Notes: generated by a model not told the origin, from the sequence alone. Counted from the first letter of the stretch, positions 19,336 to 29,012 are shown. The stretch is 64,000 nt of DNA from Psychrobacillus sp. FSL K6-2836 (GCF_038003085.1 NZ_JBBOOM010000001.1:1364001-1428000), one strand, 5' to 3'. Made by a program: numbers and translations.

Positions 19336-22300
19336 TTATTGTGGAATTACTGCAGTTACAGTTGATGTAGTTACATTTTGACCATCAGCTGCTGTTAATT
19401 TAACAGTAAATTTATACTCACCATCAGTTGTGTCATCTACTGCTGCAGTGTAACTAACTTCTGTTACAGCAGATGTAAATGATTTAGAGCTAACAGCTGG
19501 TAATGCATCTACTGCTGCTTTTACTTTTGTTGCTGCTTGTGCAGCTGTATCAGTAGTTGCAAGTGTATAAGTAGCACCTTCAACAGCACCTTTAGCAGTA
19601 TTTAAATCAGCAAGTACTGCTGCTGCTGTCGCTGCATCAATTGTATCTTGAACAGCATCAAGACGAACTTGAAGTGCATCTTTGTCTGAACCAGCAGGTA
19701 ATGCAGTTACTTTTGTTTGTGCTGCATCTTTATTAGCTTGTGTTGGAGTAGCTTCTGCAGTTTCAACAGCATTAGTTGCTGCTTGTAATGTTGCAGCAGC
19801 TGCAGTTACAACTGCTGATTGACCAACAGAATTTTCAATTGCATTTTCAGCAACAGATAGGTCTGTAAAGTAATCAGCACCATCTACAGTTACACGGTAT
19901 GCAGAATTCACTGTACGTGCATCTGAAAGTGTAATTTCAATTTTATTTCCACCTGTAACAGCAACATTATAGTCGCCAATTGGATTTAATTTCTTGTTAT
20001 CAGAAATACGAGTAATAGTAAAGTCTGTATCTAGTAAATCTTGTGACGCACCAGTAACAGCTTCAATTCCTTCTGAATAATTAATTGTTATTGTATTATT
20101 TACAACGCTATAAGCACCTGTGTCAAGAACTTCTGGTGCTACAGAATCTAATAAGTTAGTAGAATCAACAACATCTGTACCAGTACCATTGCTTCCAGCA
20201 ATTGTTACTAATTTAGTGAAATCAACATCTAAGTCTAAACCAGTAGCAGCAGTTCCAAGATCATTTTTGAATTTAACAGTTACTGTTGAAGTTCCATCAA
20301 CTTCAACATCTTCAACTTGCTCTACGCCATTAACGACATAAGAGAATGCACCAGTAGATGCGGAGTTAATACCAGCAGTAAATTTAACTTTAACTGTTTT
20401 AGTATCAACTAGCTCTGCTTCATAACCATTATAAGCAGCTTCAGTACTGATATTAGCTAACTCTAATTCTGTGTCTTCTGTTAAGTCAACAATATTAGAT
20501 CCATTTGCAGATGTAAATTCGCTTAGTAAGTTACCAGCAGCATCTTTAACACCTAGTACTTGTAATTCAGAAACATTAGCGTTTGTTGATGATGATGTAC
20601 CACCACCTGCGAATACAACATTTTTACCATTTAGAGTTTCAGCAAATGTAATAACTACAGCTGTACCATCTTGCATTACTGAAATGTCTGCAACGTCAGA
20701 AGATAAAGCTTGTAATTGACCATTGATTTTCACTAGGTAATTTGAGTAATCAACTAATGTATCAACATTCATTTTTTTGTCGAATTTTAGAACAACACGA
20801 CGATCTGATTTACTAACAATCTCTTCAAATGAAGGTGCTTCTTTATCAGCTCTTACAATTTTTCCGCTATAATCAAGCATTGTGTTTTGAAGTTTAGTAT
20901 TATCTTTTACATTTTTAATAGTTAATGTGTTTTCACCAGTTGAAAGTGAAGTGTAAAGTTTAACAATAACAGATTTAGAATCTGTTGCATCTACAGTAGC
21001 ACTTTGAACAGAAACCACTTTACCATCTTTGTTTAATACAGTATAGTTTTTCACTTCTTCAGCGCTATCAGCATTAACAGCTTTAGAGAAAGTTACTTTA
21101 ACTGTTGTTGCATCAAGAACAGATACTTTGTTTACTTCAGGACGAGTTTGATCGATTTCAGGTTTTACAGATACTTTTGTATCTTTAGCAATTTCATTAC
21201 CTGAATAATCTTTAGTTCCTTCAACATGAATATCTACAGTTCCTGTTGGAAGAGAGTTAGTTGTTGAGAAAGTGTATTTGAATTTGTTGTCAGCTAATTG
21301 TTCAACAGTTCCTGTTGCTGCTTTCTTAGAGTCACCAGATTTCCAGTAAACTTTAGAAGCAGAAATTGTAGATGGGTCAACATCTTCAGAGAAAGTTAAT
21401 GTAACACTTTCTAATGTAGCTGTAGCTTCTACTACTGTTGGAGCATCTTTATCTTCAACTACTGTGAAGTCATGAGTAGATGCTAATGATACGAAACCAG
21501 CAAAGTCTTTAACTCCAGAGATAGATACTTTATGGTCACCAACTGCAAGAGCAGAAGAACTGAATGGAGTTAAGATAACCGAACGGTTATTAGCTCCTAA
21601 ATCAACTTTACCGAAGTAAGCTTTACCATCAAGAGTAAAGTTGCTTTGTTTCAAATCAGTAACTGGTTCACTGAATACTACTTTCAATGATTTAGTTCCT
21701 AAAGATTTGATTGATTCAGCTACTGGAAGTGCGTTATCAACAGTTGTGAATTCAACATTTTTAGCATCAAGGAAATTAGATACTGTTACTGCATCCGCTT
21801 TGTTGTTAGCTAATGTTCCTTCAACTGTGATTGTAACTGATTTTCCATCTTCATTTAAAACAACAGATTTAATTGCTTTACCTGATTTTAATGAGTAGTT
21901 AGATTTTTCTTCAGCATTTTCTTTTGAAACAGAACCGTCAAAAGCAACAACTACTTCTTTCAGGTTAGTCGCACTTACTGATACAACTTTAGTAGCTGTT
22001 TCAGGAGCTACAACTTTATGAGCTGAATCATATGCACGGTTTAAGAATGAAGCCATTTGGCCACGTTTAACTGGTGAAGTTGGGTTGTAAGTAGTAACTT
22101 CAGTTACACCGTTTTCAGATAAGATGTTGATGAAGTTTACATATTCAGCTTGAGCTTTGTCAGTGTCAGTAACTTTTGACTCAACTCCAGCAAGATCTTT
22201 AAGACCAAATCCGTTAACTAATACTTTAGCCATTTGTTGACGAGTAATTACGTTAGCAGGCATTAAGTTGTTGTTGCTTCCCGTGAAGATACCAGAATCT

Positions 22301-22704
22301 TTAACGATTAAAGAAGCGTTAAATAATTCTTTATCACCATGAGTTGCAGGAACATCAGTGAACGGTGTTACTTTATCAACTAATTTGTTAGCAGTGATGT
22401 ATTCTTCATAAGTTTTGTAGTCAGATTGTGAAACTACATAGTTAGCAAGAGATTTAACTACACCTTTACGGTCGATAGTGTTTTCAGGTTTGAAAGTACC
22501 ATCTGTGTAACCGTTGAATAGTCCACGTTCTACAGCTTGCATAATTGCAGCGTAGTGTGTGTGTGTTGCAGCTACATCAGAAAAGTCAGTTGCTGCTGTT
22601 GTTGCGTCTGCTGCTAGAGCAGTTGGTACGATTGCTGTTGCTACTAAAGTAGCAGAAGCTGCACCAGCTAAAAATTTCTTGTATTTCGTTGGTTGGTTAG
22701 CCAT
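19336..22704 (-). CDS. S-layer-type protein with three SLH domains, Ig-like repeats and helical tail
   Basis: A 1122-residue protein, the largest of the three close paralogues. The start is ATG 22704 (MANQPTKYKKF); the in-frame ATG 18 bases upstream overlaps the ribosome site AGGAGG. Signal peptide about 1-31. SLH modules lie at about 38-93, 103-166 and 176-232 (VKRGQMASFLNRAYD), then the linker AHKVVAPETATKVVSVSA that is also found in the relic at 8198-8268. Ig-like domains with TFSEDVD, TFSKAVN and VFSEPV strands follow. Near the C-terminus there is an Ala/Thr-rich helical segment (TNAVETAEATPTQANKDAA, about 975-1065) unlike the paralogues, then a final beta domain. Located divergently from secA2-slaP, which probably handle its export and assembly. 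Confidence 0.92.
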   Translation of the reverse strand: MANQPTKYKKFLAGAASATLVATAIVPTALAADATTAATDFSDVAATHTHYAAIMQAVERGLFNGYTDGTFKPENTIDRKGVVKSLANYVVSQSDYKTYEEYITANKLVDKVTPFTDVPATHGDKELFNASLIVKDSGIFTGSNNNLMPANVITRQQMAKVLVNGFGLKDLAGVESKVTDTDKAQAEYVNFINILSENGVTEVTTYNPTSPVKRGQMASFLNRAYDSAHKVVAPETATKVVSVSATNLKEVVVAFDGSVSKENAEEKSNYSLKSGKAIKSVVLNEDGKSVTITVEGTLANNKADAVTVSNFLDAKNVEFTTVDNALPVAESIKSLGTKSLKVVFSEPVTDLKQSNFTLDGKAYFGKVDLGANNRSVILTPFSSSALAVGDHKVSISGVKDFAGFVSLASTHDFTVVEDKDAPTVVEATATLESVTLTFSEDVDPSTISASKVYWKSGDSKKAATGTVEQLADNKFKYTFSTTNSLPTGTVDIHVEGTKDYSGNEIAKDTKVSVKPEIDQTRPEVNKVSVLDATTVKVTFSKAVNADSAEEVKNYTVLNKDGKVVSVQSATVDATDSKSVIVKLYTSLSTGENTLTIKNVKDNTKLQNTMLDYSGKIVRADKEAPSFEEIVSKSDRRVVLKFDKKMNVDTLVDYSNYLVKINGQLQALSSDVADISVMQDGTAVVITFAETLNGKNVVFAGGGTSSSTNANVSELQVLGVKDAAGNLLSEFTSANGSNIVDLTEDTELELANISTEAAYNGYEAELVDTKTVKVKFTAGINSASTGAFSYVVNGVEQVEDVEVDGTSTVTVKFKNDLGTAATGLDLDVDFTKLVTIAGSNGTGTDVVDSTNLLDSVAPEVLDTGAYSVVNNTITINYSEGIEAVTGASQDLLDTDFTITRISDNKKLNPIGDYNVAVTGGNKIEITLSDARTVNSAYRVTVDGADYFTDLSVAENAIENSVGQSAVVTAAAATLQAATNAVETAEATPTQANKDAAQTKVTALPAGSDKDALQVRLDAVQDTIDAATAAAVLADLNTAKGAVEGATYTLATTDTAAQAATKVKAAVDALPAVSSKSFTSAVTEVSYTAAVDDTTDGEYKFTVKLTAADGQNVTTSTVTAVIPQ

Positions 22705-23048
22705 GGATAATTTCCTCCTCATAGGTAAAAATAAATTTGTAAACTATTAACACGGCAAAATGATAATAGTTTACCAACTACACATTAAAGTATAGATTGG
22801 TTATAGAATTCTGTCAATTATTAAATTGGAAACAGTTTCATATAGCATCCAGTTTTATAGCTAATTGTTAGATTCCTCATTTCCATTCTATAGCAATAAA
22901 AGATAATTTCAAGTGTTTTTTTGGATTAATATTCCTATCCTCTCTTTTTGTCTTCCTAAATAGTTAAGTTTAACCAATTTATAATATTTTGTCTGAATTA
23001 TGATATACTTATTGACTGAAGAGTATTCATATAAAAGGAGATTAACAA
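22705..23048. other. Divergent promoter region between the S-layer gene and secA2
   Basis: This 344-base stretch holds the leader of the minus-strand S-layer gene, which resembles that of the 13697-16258 gene just upstream of the ribosome site (TTTGTAAAC and flanks are shared). It also holds the secA2 promoter candidate. I see no gene. Confidence 0.5.
23001..23009 (+). promoter_or_regulatory. Extended -10 promoter candidate for secA2-slaP
   Basis: TGATATACT matches an extended -10 (TGnTATAAT) about 40 bases before the secA2 start. A -35 box is poor. The ribosome site AAAAGGAG follows at about 23034-23041. Confidence 0.45.
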
Positions 23049-25427
23049 ATGGCTCGCATATGGAAAAAGATTTTCCCCTCAGTAGATGATAAAAAACTAA
23101 CCTTATATAAGAAGGAATTACTAGAAATAGATAAATGGGACGAAACATTACGCGGTCTTTCTGACATCGAGTTAGCGAACAAGACGACCGAATTTAAAGA
23201 AAGACTTGCACAAGGTAAAAAACTACAAGCTATTCGCCCCGAAGCTTTCGCCGTTGTTCGTGAAGCAGCTCACCGAGTTCTTGGTATGCGTCACTTTGAT
23301 GTGCAGCTTATCGGTGGAATGGTCCTTTCAGACGGTAATATCGCTGAAATGCCTACTGGTGAAGGTAAAACATTAGTTGCCTCCCTTCCATCTTACTACC
23401 GCGCATTAGAAGGAAAAGGCGTACATGTTATTACGGTAAATGAATATTTGGCAAAACGTGACCAGGAGCAAATCGGTCAGATCCATGAGTTTTTAGGATT
23501 AACGGTCGGCATCACACTACCTATGACGGAGCCTTCTCAAAAGGCTGCAGCTTATGCTGCTGATATTACATATGGAATAGGCTCTGAATTTGGTTTTGAT
23601 TTCCTTCGAGATAATATGGCTTATAACGCAGCCTCTCGTGTACAGCGTCCGTATCATTTTGCTTTAGTAGATGAAGTGGATAGTGTATTAATCGATGAAG
23701 CGAAGACACCACTTATAATCGCTGGAAAAACGGACGTGCATGATCAGCTCAGCACACTGTGCGCTAAGCTAGTGAAATCATTTAAGCAAGAGAAGCATTT
23801 TCTTTATGACTTAGAAACGAAGACAGTAAGTTATACAGAAGAAGGGATCGAACAGATTGAACGCTTCTTCTCTATTGATAATTTATACGATTTAGCCCAT
23901 CAAACGCTTTATCATTATATGATTCAAGCATTGCGTGCACGCATGATGTTCGCCCGTGATGTAGATTATATTGTTAAAGAGGGCAAAGTATTACTAGTGG
24001 ATATGTTCACAGGCCGTCCAATGGAAGGGCGCAGTCTTTCTAATGGGCTTCACCAGGCGATTGAAGCTAAAGAAGGATTAATCATTACAGAAGAAAACAA
24101 AACACAGGCTTCTATTACAATACAAAACTATTTCCGTATGTATCCATTCCTTTCCGGGATGACCGGTACGGCGAAGACGGAAGAAAAAGAGTTCCAAGAA
24201 TTGTATGCGATGAACGTTATGCAAATACCAACTAATCGACCAATCATTCGAAAAGATTTACCAAATCGTATATATGCGAAAATAGATGACAAATATAAAG
24301 CAGTTGCTTCGAAGGTAAACGAACTCCATGCAACTGGGCAGCCTGTATTAATAGGAACAACCTCTATTATTCAATCGGAAGAGGTTTCGAGCTATTTAAA
24401 GCAAGCAGGCATTACACATGAATTATTAAATGCGAAAAGTATTGACCAAGAGATTTCGCTTATTTCATTGGCTGGGCAAAAAGGTATGGTCACTGTTGCC
24501 ACGAATATGGCAGGTCGTGGGACGGATATCTCCCTTGGCGAAGGTGTAGCGGAGCTTGGTGGACTGTATGTTATCGGAACAGAGTTACATGAGTCTCGTC
24601 GTATTGACAATCAGTTGAAGGGTCGCTCTGGTCGTCAAGGAGATCCAGGTACTTCTGAATTTTTCATCTCGCTTGAGGATGAAATGTTCAAACGTTTTGC
24701 TGGAGAAGAGTTAGAAAAACTAGTTGCCAATGTAAAAGCAGGTAAAGACGGACTTATCGAAAACAAAAAGGCAATGGAATTCGTCTCAAGAACGCAGCGG
24801 ATTTGTGAAGGTGCCAGCTATAGTGTGCGGGAATATAATTTGAAGCTGGATAATGTATTAAATGTACAGCGTAAAACTATTTATGAGCTTCGTGATCAGT
24901 TGATTTTTGGAGAAAATATAGAAGAAACCTTTGTTACATTTATAAAGGAGTTCCCAGAACATGAGCTTAACTTCTTTTTTGATGAGGAGATTTCTCATTC
25001 AGACGAAGAGTTTGAAGCACTTCGCCAAGTTTTCTTAGATAAGATGCCAGGTATAGAGCTTCCAGCTTGGGATACCGGTTTAACGATTGAAGTAGCGAAA
25101 AAACAAGTAAATGCGCAGGCTAGTCTATACAAAAACACGGTTCTCGAGCTATTAAGCCATGCTACTGAAAAGGAACAGCTTCGTATGTATTTAATCGGCA
25201 CAGTGGATCAGCATTGGTTGACTCATATGGATTCGATGGACAAGCTAAAAGAAGGTATCGGTATGCGCAGCTACTCCCAGGAGGATCCGATGAGACAATA
25301 TGAACGAGAAGGTTTAGAATTATTTACTCGTATGATTCACGGAATTGGTAAAGGAGTCGCAACAGAGATTTCTAATTTGATACGTGAGCATGGCGTTACT
25401 TTACAAAATGGAGGAGAAGTAGAATGA
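23049..25427 (+). CDS. secA2: Accessory Sec translocase ATPase SecA2
   Basis: 792 residues. The SecA core is intact: Walker A MPTGEGKT (about 101-108), FDFLRDNM, the DEVDSVLIDEAKTPLI Walker B region (about 208), SGMTGTAKT (about 371), TNMAGRGTDI and GRSGRQGDPG. It lacks the C-terminal zinc-binding CxCxSG tail of housekeeping SecA, and its length fits SecA2. It overlaps slaP by four bases (ATGA), the arrangement described for the B. anthracis S-layer secA2-slaP pair. In this family SecA2 with SlaP promotes export of S-layer proteins through SecYEG. The next gene on the left is an S-layer gene in the opposite direction, which supports this role. Confidence 0.95.
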   Translation: MARIWKKIFPSVDDKKLTLYKKELLEIDKWDETLRGLSDIELANKTTEFKERLAQGKKLQAIRPEAFAVVREAAHRVLGMRHFDVQLIGGMVLSDGNIAEMPTGEGKTLVASLPSYYRALEGKGVHVITVNEYLAKRDQEQIGQIHEFLGLTVGITLPMTEPSQKAAAYAADITYGIGSEFGFDFLRDNMAYNAASRVQRPYHFALVDEVDSVLIDEAKTPLIIAGKTDVHDQLSTLCAKLVKSFKQEKHFLYDLETKTVSYTEEGIEQIERFFSIDNLYDLAHQTLYHYMIQALRARMMFARDVDYIVKEGKVLLVDMFTGRPMEGRSLSNGLHQAIEAKEGLIITEENKTQASITIQNYFRMYPFLSGMTGTAKTEEKEFQELYAMNVMQIPTNRPIIRKDLPNRIYAKIDDKYKAVASKVNELHATGQPVLIGTTSIIQSEEVSSYLKQAGITHELLNAKSIDQEISLISLAGQKGMVTVATNMAGRGTDISLGEGVAELGGLYVIGTELHESRRIDNQLKGRSGRQGDPGTSEFFISLEDEMFKRFAGEELEKLVANVKAGKDGLIENKKAMEFVSRTQRICEGASYSVREYNLKLDNVLNVQRKTIYELRDQLIFGENIEETFVTFIKEFPEHELNFFFDEEISHSDEEFEALRQVFLDKMPGIELPAWDTGLTIEVAKKQVNAQASLYKNTVLELLSHATEKEQLRMYLIGTVDQHWLTHMDSMDKLKEGIGMRSYSQEDPMRQYEREGLELFTRMIHGIGKGVATEISNLIREHGVTLQNGGEVE

Positions 25428-26311
25428 TCCCTTTTTTCAAACGTACTTCTAAGAAACAACAGAAAGAATCTGCCATCGCTTCGAAAGATTTACTAGATAC
25501 GGCATCTGAAGCGACAGAGGAAGAAATTCATACGAAACTATACTTCTACGGCGGAAAACCAAAGCAAGTAGAGGATCAATATTATTTCCAATTTCTGCTA
25601 AACGAATTACAGCCTTTAAAGCGAAATCAGCTTTCCCTTGCACCGATTGAGTTAAAGATTGAAGGAGAAACTGTCCATGCACAGTTTTTCTTCCGCCAAA
25701 CATTAGCCAAAGAAATTAATATGGGAATTACGCCACTTGTTTTGTTCGGTGAGGATGGAAAATTAGTTGGTCGTATGGATGCAGATTTAAGTGAGCTAGG
25801 GACAATTCCTGCAGAGAGTGCTATGCCGTGGATTGTTACTTTTGAAAAAGAGCATTTGGTTATTCCAGCTGATCAAATTTTGAAGGAAAACTGGTCCATT
25901 GCATTTGAGCAAAAGCTTCCCCATCGTTTAGATTTAGACGAAAATTGGGAGAAGTCTTTAGCTACTGCGAATAAAGATCAATTAAGAAAAATTGTAGAGG
26001 ATTTAACTCCTCCAAAGAAAAACGAAGTCAATTTCATGGGCTTGCAGCAAAGCTTGCGTGATGATGGAGGTTTGAGCGTAACTGTATTAATAAGAAGTGG
26101 TCATGAAAAGGACATTTCTATTAGCCAGCTACCACTTGAGGTTATGGATGCAGCTAAAGAAACGGTAGCAAAGGGTGCATTTACTCTTCCCCCACTTACT
26201 GTTCAAGCTAACACAAGTAAACCGTGGACATTCATCTTCCCAAAAGAAATGGTGCTAAAAGAACAGCCAGATTTCACTAGCTGGTCCGTAAAAGTAATCG
26301 AGCATAACTGA
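25424..26311 (+). CDS. slaP: Accessory Sec system S-layer assembly protein SlaP
   Basis: 295 residues, no signal peptide or membrane segment. The protein has two related halves (SLAP-type duplication): about 40-150 (KLYFYGGKPKQVEDQYYFQF, then ITPLVLFGEDGKLVGRM, PWIVTFEKEHLV) and about 180-295 (EVNFMGLQQSLRDDGGLSVT, then PWTFIFPKEMVLKEQP). Each half ends in a PW-(I/T)-x-x-F strand. This matches the cytoplasmic SlaP partner of SecA2 known from B. anthracis. Translation is coupled to secA2 by the ATGA overlap, and a perfect terminator follows. Confidence 0.92.
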   Translation: MIPFFKRTSKKQQKESAIASKDLLDTASEATEEEIHTKLYFYGGKPKQVEDQYYFQFLLNELQPLKRNQLSLAPIELKIEGETVHAQFFFRQTLAKEINMGITPLVLFGEDGKLVGRMDADLSELGTIPAESAMPWIVTFEKEHLVIPADQILKENWSIAFEQKLPHRLDLDENWEKSLATANKDQLRKIVEDLTPPKKNEVNFMGLQQSLRDDGGLSVTVLIRSGHEKDISISQLPLEVMDAAKETVAKGAFTLPPLTVQANTSKPWTFIFPKEMVLKEQPDFTSWSVKVIEHN

Positions 26312-26318
26312 ATAACAC

Positions 26319-26354
26319 AAAAAAGCCTAAGTAGAATTCTACTTAGGCTTTTTT
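26319..26354. terminator. Bidirectional terminator after slaP
   Basis: A perfect 36-base palindrome with A-run and U-run at the ends, so it can stop slaP transcription and the minus-strand tagA transcript alike. Confidence 0.95.
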
Positions 26355-26492
26355 GCGTGGGCAACCAACCGACTTTTTTTAATGATTTATATATTCTGAG
26401 GAAACGATCCTTACAATTTCATGCTACCATCTTTTGTTTAAAACTTCAATAGATAAATCACTGTCAAGTAGTAAATATTAGAAATTTTTTTA

Positions 26493-27200
26493 TTACTTTT
26501 TTAAAGTCTCTATTAAGAATACAGGTAGAACTAGTTGTCTTTTTAAGCGGCTTGGTTCTTTTGCCAGACGATAAAACCACTCTAGCCCAGTTTTTTGGAA
26601 AAATCCTGGTGCTCGTTTTACATTCCCAGCTAATACGTCAAATGAACCTCCCACGCCTTGGTAAAGGGACGGATGAAGTTTGTCTCGATTTGCTTCAATC
26701 CATTCTTCTTGACGAGGTGACCCCATTGCAACGAAAAGGATATCTGGTTTTGCTTCGTTTATCTTCTGAATAACTTTTTCGTTATCTTTTTCGTAACCAT
26801 CCTGTGTACCTGCAATTTGAAGCGAAGCATATGTAAATTTAAGTGCTTCGGCTGCGCTTTCCGCTACACCTGGCTTTGCTCCGTATAGGAATATAGACTT
26901 CCCAGTTCTTGCTGCTTCTCTTACGATGCGATCCATCATATCGATGCCCGTAACGCGAGATTTGATATTCCCTTTGTTTAGCTTGGAAGCAAGAATGACT
27001 CCTATACCGTCTGGAATTTGAAATTCCGCACGGTTTAGGAGGTCTTTTAAGGACTGATCTTCTTTTGCTTTCATCAGCTTCTCAGGGTTTATCGCAACAA
27101 CCAGTGACTTTTCTTTTTTGTCGATACGTTTGAACAGTTTTTGTATGAGTTCATCGTAATTATCGGTGTCGACTTTAACACCAAGTATCATTTCTTTCAT
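26493..27200 (-). CDS. tagA: WecG/TagA-family N-acetylmannosaminyltransferase
   Basis: 235 residues of the WecG/TagA/CpsF family, which adds ManNAc to GlcNAc-diphosphoundecaprenol on the inner face of the membrane. Family signatures are visible: NPEKLMKA (about 39), IPDGIGVIL (about 63), TGIDMMDR (about 84), FLYGAKPGVAE (about 100), VAMGSPRQEEWI (about 157), GVGGSFDVLAGNVKRAP (about 182) and the C-terminal EWFYRLAKEPSRLKRQ. It overlaps the upstream dehydrogenase gene by four bases (ATGA). With a ManNAcA-forming enzyme beside it, the pathway is most likely the secondary cell wall polymer that SLH domains bind; linkage to teichoic acid proper is the alternative. Confidence 0.93.
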   Translation of the reverse strand: MKEMILGVKVDTDNYDELIQKLFKRIDKKEKSLVVAINPEKLMKAKEDQSLKDLLNRAEFQIPDGIGVILASKLNKGNIKSRVTGIDMMDRIVREAARTGKSIFLYGAKPGVAESAAEALKFTYASLQIAGTQDGYEKDNEKVIQKINEAKPDILFVAMGSPRQEEWIEANRDKLHPSLYQGVGGSFDVLAGNVKRAPGFFQKTGLEWFYRLAKEPSRLKRQLVLPVFLIETLKK

Positions 27201-28504
27201 TGGTTCTGATGCTCCAATTGACTTTGGCTTTTATTTTTTGCATCACCAAGCGTGTAGAAAGCAAATCCTGCTTGTTCCCATGTTTGGCGAAGTAGGCAGT
27301 TTTTCGTATCTAATACGACTGCTGTTTCTACGTTTTCACGAATAGAAGCTGGTTGTAATGCTTTGAATTCGTTATGGTCTGTCAGCACAAGTACAACATC
27401 TGCTCCAGCAGTTGCTTCATCTAAAGATTGCGTTTGTGTTGGATGCGTATTTGTTTTAATATGCGGGTCGTATGATACTACTTCTAACCCAAGTTCTTGC
27501 AATTCTTGGATCACGTCTGTTGAAGGACTTTCACGCATATCATCTACGTTTCCTTTGAAGGCTAGCCCAAGTACAGCAACTTTACCAGTTGTTTTGTTTG
27601 CTACTTCTTGTAGGATTTGTTTTGTCTTTTTCGCCGTATATCCTGGCATTCCATCATTCGTGTTACGAGCAAGCTCAATGATTTTCGCTTCCGAGCTAAG
27701 TTCAACTAAGAACCACGGGTCAACCGCGATACAGTGCCCCCCTACTCCAGGACCTGGATAGTGGATATTCACGCGCGGATGGAAGTTTGCAAATTTAATA
27801 GCTTCCCAAATGTTCACATCTAGCGTTTCTGCAATTTTTGCTAGTTCATTTGCGAATGCAATATTCACGTCACGGTATGTGTTTTCCATTACTTTTACAA
27901 GTTCCGCTGTTGTAGCGTCTGTAATATGAATTGTCCCTTTTACGAACGTTTCATAAAGCTCTTTCGTCATTTGGGCAGATTCATCATTGATCCCACCAAC
28001 GATACGGTCATTGTTCGTAAGCTCCTCGAAGATACGACCAGGAATAACGCGCTCTGGTGAATGAGAAACGAAAAGTTCTACACCAATTTTCAAACCTGAT
28101 TTAATCAGTTCTGGCAACATGATGTTTTCAACCGTTTTTGGTGGCACGGTAGATTCTAGGACAACAAGGTTTCCTTCCTTTAAGTAAGGAACGACTGATG
28201 CTGTTGCTTGACGTACATATTCTAAGTTTGCTGTTTTATCACGATTAATCGGAGATGGTACGGCAATAATGAATACGTCCGCTTCTTCCGGTTTAGTGGA
28301 AACTGTTAGTAGTTTTTCATCTATCGCTTTATCTAGGCGCTCTTGTAGGCCGTCTTCTTCTATATGAAGTTGTTTGTTTTGAATCATTTCTACTGCTTTT
28401 TCATTTACGTCTACGCCATGTACGCGGACGCCGTGGTTAGCGAATGTAACTGCGGTTGGAAGTCCGATATAACCTAAGCCGACCACACATAATTTTTTTT
28501 GCAT
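27197..28504 (-). CDS. wecC: UDP-N-acetyl-D-mannosamine dehydrogenase (WecC-like)
   Basis: 435 residues. N-terminal NAD domain CVVGLGYIGLPTAVTFA (about 5-21), middle domain with SPERVIPG and NTYRDVNIAFANELA, the catalytic Cys region GPGVGGHCIAVDPWF (about 252-266; Cys in GGHCI), and a C-terminal UDP-binding domain (LGLAFKGNVDDMRESPS). The NTYRDVNIAFANE sequence and GPGVGGHCIAVDPWF are typical of UDP-ManNAc dehydrogenases rather than UDP-glucose dehydrogenase. The product UDP-ManNAc uronate is a building block of teichuronic-like wall polymers known in S-layer Bacillales. First gene of a two-gene operon with tagA. Confidence 0.9.
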   Translation of the reverse strand: MQKKLCVVGLGYIGLPTAVTFANHGVRVHGVDVNEKAVEMIQNKQLHIEEDGLQERLDKAIDEKLLTVSTKPEEADVFIIAVPSPINRDKTANLEYVRQATASVVPYLKEGNLVVLESTVPPKTVENIMLPELIKSGLKIGVELFVSHSPERVIPGRIFEELTNNDRIVGGINDESAQMTKELYETFVKGTIHITDATTAELVKVMENTYRDVNIAFANELAKIAETLDVNIWEAIKFANFHPRVNIHYPGPGVGGHCIAVDPWFLVELSSEAKIIELARNTNDGMPGYTAKKTKQILQEVANKTTGKVAVLGLAFKGNVDDMRESPSTDVIQELQELGLEVVSYDPHIKTNTHPTQTQSLDEATAGADVVLVLTDHNEFKALQPASIRENVETAVVLDTKNCLLRQTWEQAGFAFYTLGDAKNKSQSQLEHQNQ

Positions 28505-28539
28505 GTTTGGGTACTTCCTTTCTTTTTTTACCTTGCAAT

Positions 28540-28548
28540 ATTATAGCA
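28540..28548 (-). promoter_or_regulatory. Extended -10 promoter candidate for wecC-tagA
   Basis: On the minus strand TGCTATAAT, an ideal extended -10, lies 36 bases before the wecC ATG, with AAAGGAAG as ribosome site. A -35 box is weak. The repeat array 28602-28995 ends about 55 bases further upstream. Confidence 0.6.
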
Positions 28549-28601
28549 TATTTTATGGAAATGGGCGATTTTTGATGTGTTGGGGTTGGGATTGGGTTGG
28601 T

Positions 28602-28995
28602 TGTGTGGTGGTTTTGGGTGGGTATGTGGCGGTTGGCTTTGGTTATGTGGTAGTTGGTTGGATATGTGGTGGTTGTAGAAGTTTATGCGGTTGTTGGCTG
28701 GATATGTGGTGGTTGGTGTGGTAATTGTAGAAGTTTATGTGGTGGTTGGCTGGATATGTGGTGGTTTGACCTGGGTATGTGGTAGTTTAATCTAATTATG
28801 TGGTGATTTGACTTGGGTATGTGGTGGTTTACTCTAGTTATGTGGTGGTTGTATAAGTTTATGTGGTGGTCGGCTGGATTTGTGGTGGTTTGACCTAGGT
28901 ATGTGGTAGTTGGATCTAGTTATGTGGTGATTTGACTTGGATATGTGGTGGTTCGCTTTGGTTATGTGGTGGTTGGATCTAGTTATGTGGCGGAT
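28602..28995 (+). repeat. Family-A 21-bp phased repeat array A1 (19 units)
   Basis: Core TATGTGGTGGTT followed by 9 variable bases (7 in short units). Core starts: 28602, 28623, 28644, 28663, 28684, 28703, 28736, 28755, 28776, 28797, 28818, 28839, 28860, 28879, 28900, 28921, 28942, 28963, 28984. Most spacings are exactly 21, with some 19 and one 33. A 124-base higher-order unit (19+5x21) is visible at 28736-28860-28984. The array lies between the NERD gene terminator (29013-29046) and the wecC promoter. ORFs across it are artefacts of the period. Confidence 0.93.
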
Positions 28996-29012
28996 GCCAA
29001 GTTGGAATATAA

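Noticed and set aside
22909-23148. Minus-strand ORF of 79 residues over the secA2 start
   Set aside because: It overlaps the secA2 promoter and start and has no family features.
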